Shown in pieces: positions 36,364 to 46,949 of a DNA stretch of 64,000 bases. Source of the DNA: Lonicera japonica (Eukaryota; Streptophyta; Magnoliopsida; Dipsacales; Caprifoliaceae); contig CM038467.1 of assembly GCA_021464415.1 (NCBI GenBank), positions 47,615,715-47,679,714 on the forward strand. Direction: 5' to 3'. Made by a program: the position numbers and the translations under genes. The notes under the pieces were generated by a model that worked only from the letters and a program-made list of their open reading frames with translations, made no database searches and had not been told where the DNA came from. The first letter of the stretch is position 1; each line of letters starts with the position of its first letter.

Positions 36364-38106
36364 ATGCCTCCGAAAGATTCTTCCGTAAGGAAGAAATCTC
36401 GTGTAGATATGCGCGAGGAGTTCCATCTGGCGCTCTTGCAGCAGCAGCAACCCTCGCAGGCAGCCCAGACCTCGCAGGCACCCCAGCCATCGCAAGAGGC
36501 GCCGCAGGCGACGCAGGAGGCTGCTCAGACCTCGTAGCAGGTGCCGCAGCAGGCGGCCCAGGCCGATGGATCACCGGACTCAGCGCAGGAGTCGCCGGTC
36601 CTACCGCTTGTTCTGCCCCTCCCTTCCGCACATTCGACGACCGGTAGCACTGGGCCCACACCACCCACACGCAGCATTCGCTGCAGTTTTACTACTACTC
36701 ATGTGCCGACTGACTCAGGTAAAGTTCTTAATTAGATTTTTTAGTTATACGCTGGCAATTATATTAACTTTATATAATTTAGTGAATAAATTTTCTCGTA
36801 ATATACAGATACTGCCGCCGGTGCCTCCTCGAGTAATAAGAGGAGAGGAGTCGTACTCGGGAAGAAAACGGCGGCAATCACAAAAGAGAAGGGCAGGACC
36901 TCGATGACCTACGAGGATTCGATTAGGGGGCCGCCCTTCTCAATTCACTCCCGGTTCGTGACGGACCTCTCGGCTTATATAAAAGACCGATGTCCGATGC
37001 TCTATCCGACGTGGCACGACCTTCCGGTGACAGAGCGGACGAGGTTACTGGATTTTTTATCGGTAAGTTTTGCATTTTTGTTTATTTTTTTATTGTTTGT
37101 TATTATTTCAAATTACTAATGTTTGTTTCTTCTTTTTTGCTTTGTAGGTGAACTACGATATCGATCACCGGCGTAGGGAGCTCACTGACTGGATAGACGA
37201 GAAGGCCGCCAACCGGTTCAGGCAGTGGAAGTCTTCCTGTCACGCAAACTGGCAGGAATTGGGAGATTCTCCCCTTCCTGTCGAGTTCACACATCGGCCT
37301 GCGGAGTGGCAGTGGTTGTGCAACCACTTCAGGGATCCCGAATTTCAGGTAAAATTAATTAATTTGTCTAACTTAATTTAAATACAATTGAATATTCTAA
37401 GAGTTTGTATCTTATATATCTTGCAGAGGCGGAGCGAGCAAATGAAAGCGGTCCGGGCCTCGATAAACAAGAGGCCCCACAGCGAAGGGGCCAGGCCTTT
37501 TGCAGCTCGGGCTGAGGAGTACACGAAGAAAGGGGAGCAAGCTCCTCACATGAAGACGTACATAGACATGTACAAGAAATTCGATCCCGAGGGCACGGTA
37601 AGTTTATTATTTATTAATTCATTACATTTATTGCTAGTTATTTGTAATAACAAATTCGATCCTTATGCTTAATTATTTCTAATAAGAAATTCATTAATTA
37701 TATCTATTGTTATTTGCAGTTGCGGGTTCAGCAGGCGAGCGACGAGGCGGTTGCCTCGTTGATGGAGAGTATGCCTCCGATCGAGGATACATCGGATGGC
37801 ACCTCGCCGGCCTCAGTCACAGCTCCGCCTAGACTATCTGTTGATATAGAGATCGGGCTTATAGAGAGGGTGGTCGGTCCTTCGAGAGGGACTAGGGTTC
37901 CCGGCTTAGGCAGCGGCGTTGCCAAGCAGCCGAGGACGAGAGGACCATCTAGGCCGAAGCCCCAAAACGCCGCGATTGAGGAAGCGGCTAGAGTTCGAAG
38001 CGAGGGTACAGGCCCAGCTTGCAGAAATGGCGAGGCAGATGAATATGAGGGCTCCACCATCCGATGGCTCCAACGCATGATAGTTTTAGGTTTAGTTTCT
38101 TATTGA
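36364..38106 (+). pseudogene. TnpA-like protein of the CACTA element (Transposase_24), five exons, one stop and one frameshift
   Basis: Exons 36364-36718, 36809-37062, 37148-37348, 37427-37597 and 37720 to about 38080 join in phase at clean GT/AG sites. The N-terminus is basic (MPPKDSSVRKKSRVDM), then Gln/Pro-rich. The middle matches the plant Transposase_24 family (NYDIDHRRRELTDWID, then RPAEWQWLCNHF and SINKRPHSEGARPF). The tail should be a coiled coil: one frame ends in 'ARVQAQLAEMARQM' and stops at 38078-38080, but reaching it needs a 1-nt shift near 37970-37990. Without the shift the frame ends at 38106. The only internal stop is TAG at 36535-36537 inside the Gln-rich stretch, probably a former CAG. 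The family binds subterminal repeats of CACTA elements. Confidence 0.8.
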
Positions 38107-38189
38107 TCAATTTTATATGATTGTAAAGTTTTTAAAACAGTTTTGTAAGACATTGCTGTAATTTATAAATGTTTTGAACTTTTAATTAA

Positions 38190-38280
38190 ATGCTTGGATA
38201 TTTGAATGATTAGATATTTGAATAATTGAATGCTCAGATATTTGAATAATTGAATGTTTTGATATTTGAATGAATGAAAA
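38190..38280. repeat. Short tandem repeat downstream of the TnpA-like gene
   Basis: About three copies of a 27-bp 'GATATTTGAATAATTGAATG' unit. Confidence 0.6.
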
Positions 38281-38406
38281 ATATGAACGATTGGGCAGGA
38301 TGTTTGAATGAATGAAATTGGTTTGTAATCCAGGTTATTTGTATAGAAGTGCACGCGTGGGGTGCACACAGAAATAGGCAAGTTTTGTAATTATTTTAAT
38401 TCACTT

Positions 38407-38910
38407 AGGCGACGTACTTATTTAACTAAGTCGCCTAAGGAAGAACCTAGGCGACGTAACTATTTACTTACGTCACCTGAGATCGTAGCAGAGTTGACTT
38501 TTGACTGGACATTGGGCGACGTATGAAAAATACCTACGTCGCCTAAGTAAGAATCCTAGGCGACGTACGTATTTAACTACGTCGCTTAATATCAGAGAAA
38601 AGTTGACTTTGACTAGACTTTAGGCGACATAGTTAAATAAGTACGTCGCTTAAGTAAGAAACCTAGGCGACGTAGGTAAATGATTACGTCGCTTAAAGTC
38701 CAGTCAAAGTCAACTCTACTCTGACCACACAGGCGACGTATGGTTTTTTACGTCGCCTTGGATTTTTCTTAGGCGACGTACTTATTTGTTTACGTCGCCT
38801 ATTACCTAGGGCGACATAGCTTAGGAGACGTATCTTAGGCGACGTATTCTACGTCGCCTAAGATTGTGGCGACGTATATCTACACCTGGGCGACGTACAA
38901 TCTATGTCAC
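38407..38910. repeat. Right subterminal repeats of the CACTA element
   Basis: About 22 GGCGACGTA or TACGTCGCC motifs, mostly alternating in orientation. Several have single changes such as GGCGACATA or TACGTCGCTTA. They mirror the left subterminal region. Confidence 0.85.
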
Positions 38911-38936
38911 GTAAGTGTACTTTTGAGGTAGTGTAA

Positions 38937-39930
38937 GTTCATATACATATATTTACGAAAACTTGTTTTTATATTTACGAAAACCTGATAAAAGTTATCA
39001 AGAATGATTTTAAAATATTGGTCAATTAATCAATTATTTCATAGTAAGTTCATATGTATATATTTTTACTTAATTTACTTTCTTTTATAAAATTGTTATT
39101 TTTAGTGTGACCAGAATTTAAGAAAATAAGTAATATCATGTGATTTGAGACATATGGTAATTTACCATTTTTAAAATATAAATGAATAATTACCAAAAAA
39201 AAAGTGAGTAGCTTAATTTTATTAGCTGATTAGGCTTCAAATCCATTATTTATAATATATAATAGTATTCAATAAAGAAGAAAAATTATTGTTCTTAGAT
39301 AGAACTATTAGATAGAAATAAATTTGGACGGAGTTGTCCATGAATTCTAAAGTAAACATGTACTTATGGCCACATTTCCCTTTCTTCAACTTTCATAAAA
39401 TCAACCACCATCAATATCACATTAATAAAACAAAATGATTATGGTCTTTCATTCAAGAGAAACTTTTCAAAAGCATCAAATTGATGATTTTTTGATAAAA
39501 AATAGTGAATGTAATTGTCATTGTGATTTATCATTTGCATCAAATTTTACTCAATAGTATAATTTAATAATATGATTTTTGTATAGGTTTAATGAAATAA
39601 ATTATATACATCTATATATCTGGCTAAAATTTTCCTTGAGAAATGTTACTTAATTTAAAACATGTCCTAAAAATGTCTCAAAATTATGTTATAAATGCAT
39701 TTTAACTTAATAGCATTGGTCATTCATATTTTTTTCGATTGATAATTTAGTTACTACACAGTTGATGTGAGTTTAGTGATGCATTATTGAATGACCCCAC
39801 TTACCATATTTTCTGACTACGCCGCTGATTGTGGAGTAACGTACACTTTTGCGCAAGGAATTATTGCTTCATTTGTGACTATATATAGCTGTTCGAATCC
39901 TTCAATTAGCATAATTCTTATAATTTTTAA
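38937..39930. repeat. Local repeat segment C, copy 2
   Basis: Continues the segment interrupted by the CACTA element, then matches 11446-12400. Contains the CACTA-empty junction at about 39042-39060. It is interrupted by the MULE at 39931 and continues at 41397. Confidence 0.6.
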
Positions 39931-41396
39931 GGGTAATTTTATTTCTATCCACGAATTTTTTCGGTTTATCCACCCTTGATTTATGCTAATCTTGAAACAA
40001 ACTTTTAAAAACTTCCTTATAAAAATTAAGAAGTATATCCACCAATTAATAATCATTGAAATGTATTTATTTTTAAAAATAGTTTCCTAACGAGAATATA
40101 CTTCCTTCAAATATATTTACTTTTAAAATTAGTTTCCTAATTAGAATATATTTCCTTAATAATATATTTTCTTAATTTGTAAACAGGTATATTGATACAA
40201 GTACTTTATATTCATTATTCATCAAAAACATATAATATTACAAAACTGGGCGGAATTAATTTATATTATTACATCATAACATTAACGAATAATTCTTTTC
40301 AAAGTATTACAAATTTTGTAATACTTTGCTTCTAGGTAGGAACTAAATTTTGTAAACGTATTACAAATGTTTCAAAGTATACTTACAGTTTAATTACTAT
40401 TCCTAGACTAATGTGAATTATTGTATAATCTCAATTCTAAAAACAAATGTGAATTATAAATTATAGTATAATCTTATAATCTAATTTCGAGTCTGAAAAG
40501 TGGATATAATTAACAGTAAATTATATATATTAGAAATATCATTTTATTATACAATTTATGTTTAGTTTTTGATATATTATAGACGGTGGATAGAAATAAA
40601 AATTTGGTGGATAATTTACAATTGAATCAAAAAGAATCATTATTTTTAAAACAATTATGCCAATATTGATTTTTGTGAGTTTATCCAACAACATGGTTAA
40701 ACTTAATGGCTAGGCAATAGAGATTATCTTTGCAAAACCCAAAAAGAGGGATAGACCAACAAATTTCTCGAATAGAAATAAAACCACCCTTGTTAATTAC
40801 TAATCAATTTGATTATGTTGTTTAATTTTTTTTTATTGTTGAAATTTAAATTTTGAATTATTTGATTTTATATATTTTAGTAATTGATTAAGTTGTTAGA
40901 ACTTGTTTTATTTTTTAAATTTGAATTTTGAATTTGATTTTATAGATATTAGTGTCTAGCAAGATTTTAGAAGCTTAGATTAGTTTAGTAATCAATTAGA
41001 TGATAGTGACAGTATAGAAATAACAATAATATAAATTAGTTTTGTAGTTATATTAATTTAATTTTAATTCTTTAGCTGCAAAAGTTTGTACTTTAAACAA
41101 AACTTTGGACCCTAAATTATTGATATAAAAGTTATGTCCTTAAATAGATAGAGAAAGGAATATTCATCCTTAAAACTAATTACCCCTATTTTTATTTACT
41201 TAATTAAAGTGGATGTACTTACTAATCTAGTGGATTTTTTAATATTAAATCATCAATAAAATAATATTTATAAAATTAAATCAATAATATTTTTTGTCAG
41301 TATATCCACGTTCATGGATTAATTTAGTAGGTAACGAAGATTAACTTAATAACGCGGATTAACTGCGAGATATCGTGGATAGAAATAAAATCACCC
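39931..41396. mobile_element. Non-autonomous MULE-type element, 1.47 kb, 9-bp TSD
   Basis: Terminal inverted repeats start GGGTAATTTTATTTCTATCC on the left and GGGTGATTTTATTTCTATCC on the inverted right end, about 24 bp with one mismatch. A perfect 9-bp duplication, AATTTTTAA, lies at 39922-39930 and 41397-41405. There is no ORF for a transposase. An internal copy of the terminus-like motif ('GGTGGATAGAAATAAAAATT', about 40585) suggests rearrangement or nesting. Same family as 23807-24963. Confidence 0.82.
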
Positions 41397-41404
41397 AATT
41401 TTTA

Positions 41405-41842
41405 AGTGAGCGGAGTATAAATAAAAAATATAAACTCAAGCTAATTAGGCAAGGATGGAAAAGCTATTAATTTACCGTTGAATCACTTCTAATTTTATTT
41501 TTGTTTTTCTTAAAAAAAAACATTTATTACGCACATTGAGCGTCCACAAAATATATATATATATATATATATATCACATGATATTGACCATATTTGTGAT
41601 TAATTTACACTAAATTATGAGAAGTATATTTTAAAAAATTTAGTCCATCCAATGACAAAAATGTATTTCATTACAAATAGTTCGTTGCTAAAGGTGTACA
41701 TTTTGTGATAGAAACACATTTTCGTCAATAATTGAATAATTTGTTATAGTGAACTTAACAACCACCCATGAGTGAGAATGAAATAAAACGTTTAATAAGG
41801 ATATAATTGTCCTTTCTTTTAAAAAAAGACTATACCTTTAAC
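41405..41842. other. Spacer with a (TA)n tract
   Basis: A 24-bp TA dinucleotide repeat at 41551-41574. Otherwise AT-rich with no gene. Confidence 0.45.
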
Positions 41843-42058
41843 TAGGAGTGTTCAAGAATTGAACTGGACCGATTGGATCGACCGGACCGGACCAAAAAAT
41901 AAGGTTTTTTTTCGGTTTTTATAAATATAACAGTCTGGTCCGGTCCAAATTTTCATAAACCAAAGTAGTTCGGTCCGGTCTTCAATCTTATGAGTGAAAA
42001 TACCTACAAAATCGGACCGGACCGATTATCTATATAAATTATTTTTTTCAAATTATCT

Positions 42059-42103
<45 letters not shown>

Positions 42104-42792
42104 TGTCAATTTTTTATCTTAGAGTTATCTTCCCCATAAAGCTACCACCCATCACATTTGTTCCCCACCCACCCCCACGTGATTCCCATCTACTTTCCTT
42201 CTTTTTTTTTCTATTCTCTCAAATGCCCATAGTCTTTCTCTCTCTAGCCTCCCTTTCCCAACGATGTCTCTCTCTCTCTTGCATTTTCTTAAACTTCCAT
42301 GGCTTCATCAATTTTCTCTATATGCGTGTATATATTCATGTACATATTATATACACATGTTTGGATAATTAAAAATCGAAGAAATGGAAGATCGAAGAAG
42401 TCGAAGGGTTCTATTATTTCTCTTCTTTTCTCTCTCTATATGCATGTATATTTAGGTATATATACATATGTTTAAATAATTAGATCTAAGAAGTGTTTTG
42501 TATAAATATAAATTTTTTTTTTCGTGATCTCGTATTTATATTGTAAATATGTTTGTATGTATGGATTTGTTGGTTGTAAAATGAGGGTATAGATCAGAAT
42601 ATGTGTTGATTCTTCCCCAAATGCTCAGACCGAATGGACCAAGTAAAACCGGACCGTTCAAGTTGGTCCGGTCTAGTCCGGTCTTGAAAGGGACTTCGGT
42701 CCAGTCTGGTCAAAAATTTTTTAGGACCGAAGTAGTCGGTCCGGTCCAAAAATAAGGTGAACAGTCCAGTAACCGGACCATGAACACCCCTA
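41843..42792. mobile_element. Non-autonomous hAT-like element, 950 bp, 8-bp TSD
   Basis: Inverted termini TAGGAGTGTTCA and TGAACACCCCTA are flanked by CCTTTAAC at 41835-41842 and 42793-42800. Both subterminal regions are full of CCGGTCC/GGTCCGG motifs in both orientations. The interior is AT-rich with a long (GA)n tract (42062-42098) and no transposase. An 8-bp TSD with TAGGGGTGTTCA-type ends fits hAT. Confidence 0.8.
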
Positions 42793-42800
42793 CCTTTAAC

Positions 42801-43680
42801 GCACAAACATTGAAAAGTTTATTAATGTGTACATAATTAATTCATATTGTGGAAGAAGTTATCCTTGTCTTCACCAAAGAGAAACAAAGCGCTAATGTTT
42901 AAATTTAATTAATTATAGATTGTACTTTAATTTTCCAATTTGTTTTAACTTTGGACAAAATAAGGGTAACATTTTTCCATATCTATTATATTAAGAAGGT
43001 GCATCTTTATATCAGCTTTGCTATATATACAGTAGAACATCCGTATTATAGATTTTCGACTGTATTTCTATTTCTCATAAATATGAATTTATACTATTAA
43101 TTAATAAAGCACAACAAAGATTTTTGGTGTCTCTATTTAATTATCAAAATACTATTTATATGCTAGAAAATAAAAAATAAAAAAATTCCCCACCCCAAGT
43201 TTCGAACATCTGACTCTACCAATAAAAAAGGTAGACATTTACTATTAAGACCAAATTGCACCAATGCCTCCCAAACTATGAGAAGATTTTAGTTTGTATC
43301 CTAAACTTGCAATTTTACCATCAGCTCCCTTAGGACGTCTCCAAGGGCCGAGGGAACATGGGCATAGTGGGGTATTGGATTTGAAAAAAAGATTGATAGT
43401 AGGTATTGGTATTTTATATTTCTACAGGGGGCCATTCTATGAGCTTTAAAACTATGAGGTTGTTTCTATAAAATATTTTAAACTCTGGGGGTCGTCTAAT
43501 TTGTATTTATTATTAAAGAAAGATTCATCTTCACCTTTGAACCCCATTAATTATATTTTACAAGTTGCCCCTCATATAAGATATTTTGTATTCATGGTCA
43601 ATTTGCAGTAGACCCATATTTTATTTCTTAAGTATATATTGTTTTTTCTCATCCTATTTTTTTTTTTTTTTTTTAAAAAG
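42801..43680. repeat. Local repeat segment C, right part, with no copia-like insert
   Basis: 43070-43330 aligns across the insertion at 12575-13612: 'GATTTTTGGTGTCTCTATTT', then 'ATTAAGACCAAATTGC', then 'CAATGCCTCC'. It is the empty site for that insertion. The rest is spacer. Confidence 0.5.
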
Positions 43681-43857
43681 GGTGATTTACTTTTTGACCC
43701 CCATTTATTTACCCCTATTCTACTTTGGCACCCAAAGTTTGCATTAATTACCCTTTGACTCCCATTTGCACGGATTCCGTCGAATCAAAAAGTCAAACCG
43801 TTAAATCATTTTTCAATACCAAAAATACCTCTGTGACTGGATTTAAATGAAAAACAA

Positions 43858-44377
43858 GTTATTTTTACAAGGCCATATCTTACTCGATTCATGCCCAAAT
43901 GATGCGATCCACATATGGTTGGAAAGCTATTGCAACATAGATTATGAATACATTAATAATATTCAATACTAAGCAATCTAATTGCCTCGAAATTTCTGCC
44001 AAAGTTGGCAAAAAATCACTTTTTTTTAAAAAAAAAAGTTCCACGAAGATATTTTCACAAGGCCATATCCCACTCAATTCACGTCCAAATGATGCAATTC
44101 ACATATTGTTGAAAAACTCTTGGAACATAGATTATGAATAAATTAATAATATTCAATAATAATGAATATAATTTCCTCGAAATTGCTGCAAAATATGACA
44201 AAAAATCACTTTTTTAAAAAAAAAAATTCACGAAGCCATTTTTACAAGGCCATATCTACTCAATTCATGTCCGAATGATGCGATACACATATGGTTGGAA
44301 ATCTCTTGCAACATAGATTATGAACACATTAATAATATTCAACAATAAGCAATCTAATTGACTCGAAATTTCTACAT
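43858..44377. repeat. Tandem repeat, about 188-bp unit, 2.7 copies
   Basis: The landmark 'ACAAGGCCATATC' occurs at about 43868, 44058 and 44245. Each is followed by 'ATAGATTATGAA' and 'ATTAATAATATTCAA'. The third copy is cut by the LTR that starts at 44378. Confidence 0.8.
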
Positions 44378-45049
44378 GTGAGAATCCGCAAATGCGACCC
44401 CGGGTCTCGCTCTCGTTCTCGTTCTCGTTCTTGGGCATCTGAAACGTCGGGAAGGATTCCTTCGTTCCATTTTCTTCGTTGTGTTGATAATTCAATATCG
44501 GGTGTCCCTATATCTTATTTTTAGATGCAAGAGGGTTCATTCAGAGTCGCCAGTACGTTTTATGAGAAAATGGACAAAAAGGGTCGTGTAAAAGGAAAGG
44601 CTATAGATAAGCCTTTCTTTACACGTTTGTCTACAAAACCAGGATTCTATAGGGTTCGGAAACTATGTTACGGATTAGGAAGGTGTTAAGCACCCATTCC
44701 GCCCTTTTGGTCTCTAGTGCTCTTATATGTTTATTTTATGTTGAAAATTTTGGATGCTTTTAATGACAGGCTACTACTTTTCAAGTGAAAAACCCTAATT
44801 TATGGGGAAAGCGGGGAAAGGGATAAAAACCTTTGTGTTCCGGGATCCAATGTTTTGTTTTGAAAGATGTAAATACAAGTGACAAAAGTTGTTTTATTTC
44901 AAAGAGAGTTTCTCGTATTATTTCTCAGATAATGACGGTTTCCTCGAGTTTTAACTTCTTTTGAAAAAGTTTGGATCTTGTATCGGGACTAATTTAATAT
45001 GGAATTATAACTCTTGAGGGAAATTCTACCAGACATATCACAGTCTATA
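44378..45049 (-). mobile_element. Outer Tat element: 3' LTR, U5 part
   Basis: Starts TGTGAGAATCCGCAAATG, the LTR terminus. It is the distal part of a 3' LTR on the minus strand, interrupted at 45049 by the inner element and resuming at 62845. It is clearly diverged from the inner LTRs, as expected for an older copy. Confidence 0.85.
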
Positions 45050-46186
45050 TGTGAGAATCCGCAAATGCGACCCCCGGGTCTCGTCCCCGTTCGTTGGGCG
45101 TCTAAAACGTCGGAAGGGATCCCGTTATTCCATTTGCTTGAAGTTGGTTGATAATTCATATCGGGTGTCCCTACGTCTATTCTAGATGCAAAGGGGTTCG
45201 TTCAGAATCGCTAGTATGTTTTACGAGAAAACGGACAAAAAGGGGTCGTGTAAGAGGAAAGGCTACAGATAAGCCTTTCTTTACACGTTTGTCTGCGAAA
45301 CCAGGATTCTATAGGGTTCGGGAACTATATTACGGTTTGGGAAGGTGTTAAGCACCCATTCCGCCCTTTCGGTCTCTAGTGGTCTTATATGTTTATTCTA
45401 TGTTGAAAAACTTGGATGCTTTTACTGACAATCTACTACTTTTCAAATGAAAACCCTAATTTCTGGGGGAAAACGGGAAAGGGATAGAAACCTTTGTGTT
45501 CTGAGATCCGATGTTTTTATTATTGAAAGATGTAAATACAAATGACAAAAACCTTTGTGATTACTTTTGTAAAAGTTCAGATCTATATCGGGACTAATTT
45601 AATATGGAACTAGAACTCTTTGAGGAGAGTTATCAGACACGTCGCAGTCTATAGAGAAGACATGATATGTTGATTTTAATTCCTAGATAAGTCTTATCAG
45701 TCCGGGTTTTGAAAACAGAATTTTATCCGGACGATAACGTACTTACTCTTCTGGTTTTGCAAATGGTTTTATCAGGGTCTTTTGTTTTGAAGTCGGTAGA
45801 CTATTTATAACTTGGCAATAAGTTTATTCAAATAAAATGTGGACAAAACAAAAGAAATAAAACAAGTACAAAGATAACCTGTTTTTCAGGCGCGTTAGGA
45901 ATCTAGCACAACCATGTTTTGAGCGCGTTAAAATCGAATTCTAAAAGTTTACAATAAGACTAATATGCAAATATCTTATTTAATTACTAGAAGAGACTTT
46001 GTTTACCTTCCAGACGAGAATAATAATAAGAAAGAGAATATAATACGGCAGAGAGATCTCCGGCGATAATAATCTTCTCCTTCTTCAGATATTTCCGAGA
46101 ATTTGATTCCCGACACTGTAATTCTGCTCTAAAACTGCTATTTTTTGCTCTGCTGTTGGTGTCCTTCAACCTTGGGTGCTGCTGGC

Positions 46187-46196
46187 CTATTTATAG
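46187..46196 (-). promoter_or_regulatory. TATA box of the 3' LTR
   Basis: CTATAAATAG on the minus strand, 15 bp downstream of the first TGTCGCGCGACA palindrome (46212-46223). The equivalent in the 5' LTR is 62420-62429, and in the outer LTR about 63369-63378. Confidence 0.6.
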
Positions 46197-46206
46197 TGGC
46201 AAAAAG

Positions 46207-46700
46207 GTGTATGTCGCGCGACATATTGGTGTATGTCGCGCAACAATCTTGACTGTCGCGAGACATTTACTTTAATGATGATGTGGTGGGGCGTTTGTCG
46301 CGCGACATTTTGGTGTATGTCGCGCGACAATCTTGACTGTTGTGCGACATTTACTTTAATGATGATGTGGTGGGGCGTTTGTCGCGCGACATTTTGGTGT
46401 ATGTCACGCGACAAACTTGACTGTCGCGCGACATTTACTTTAATGATGATATGGTGGGGCATTTGTCGCGCGACATTTTGGTGTATGTCGCGCGACAATC
46501 TTGACTGTCGCGCGACATTTACTTTAATGATGATGTGGTGGGGCGTTTGTCGCGCGACATTTTGGTGTATGTCGCGCGACAATCTTGACTGTCGCGCGAC
46601 ATTTACTTTAATGATGATGTGGTGGGGTGTTTGTCGCGCGACATGTCCCTGGAAAAGAGGATTGTCGCGCGACATACTTGAATGTCGTGCGACATTTCAC
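46207..46700. repeat. 84-bp tandem repeat with TGTCGCGCGACA palindromes (3' LTR)
   Basis: Five units with an exact 84-bp step (landmark GCGTTTGTCG or variant at 46291, 46375, 46459, 46543 and 46627). Each unit carries three copies of a perfect 12-bp palindrome. I count 13 perfect and 5 altered palindromes. Because 84 is a multiple of 3, long open frames arise on both strands. They are not genes. Confidence 0.9.
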
Positions 46701-46949
46701 TTTAAAAACATGTTTGTTTGGCCAACAAACCCTTCCGGGGCATTCCCGGGTGTTCAGGTGGGTCCCGGAGTTCAGAAACAGCAGTTCTCGAGGGTTGTTA
46801 GGGTTCTTGCGGGGGTCACGGATCGGGGTGTCTACAGACCCTCTCGACTCAAGCTCCTTACTTGCAAAGAATTGAGGCGACTGGAAGAGACCATGATCCA
46901 TGGCTCCCGCATGAACTCTAAAGGAGTGTGTGTATGAAAAAGTGCTCGT

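Larger units (their letters stand above)
31400..38933 (+). mobile_element. CACTA (En/Spm) DNA transposon, 7.5 kb
   Basis: It starts CACTACACCA at 31400 and ends ...GAGGTAGTG at 38933, that is, inverted CACTAC termini. It is flanked by the 3-bp TSD TAA (31397-31399 and 38934-38936). Joining the flanks gives 'TTCATAGTAAGTTCATAT', which occurs as a natural empty site at about 39042-39060. The subterminal regions are packed with GGCGACGTA motifs in both orientations. Inside are a broken Transposase_21-type gene and a five-exon Transposase_24-type gene, both on the plus strand. Confidence 0.93.
45050..46836 (-). repeat. 3' LTR of the inner Tat element, 1,787 bp
   Basis: On the minus strand it runs TGTAGACACC...CTCACA. 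It contains a 5-copy 84-bp tandem repeat, a TATA box at 46187-46196 and a long R/U5. The 5' LTR lacks 45412-46049. Confidence 0.88.

Noticed and set aside
36222..36907. Overlapping frames around the TnpA-like first exon
   Set aside because: They are out of phase with the splice structure and are shadows of the GC-rich exon.
46207..46700. CRISPR-like regular repeats
   Set aside because: Direct 84-bp tandem units with no unique spacers, in a plant LTR.
46187..46937. Long open frames on both strands (162 and 234 codons) with repeated peptide
   Set aside because: They arise because the LTR's 84-bp repeat is a multiple of three and lacks stops. The sequence is promoter/LTR DNA with palindromes, not a gene.
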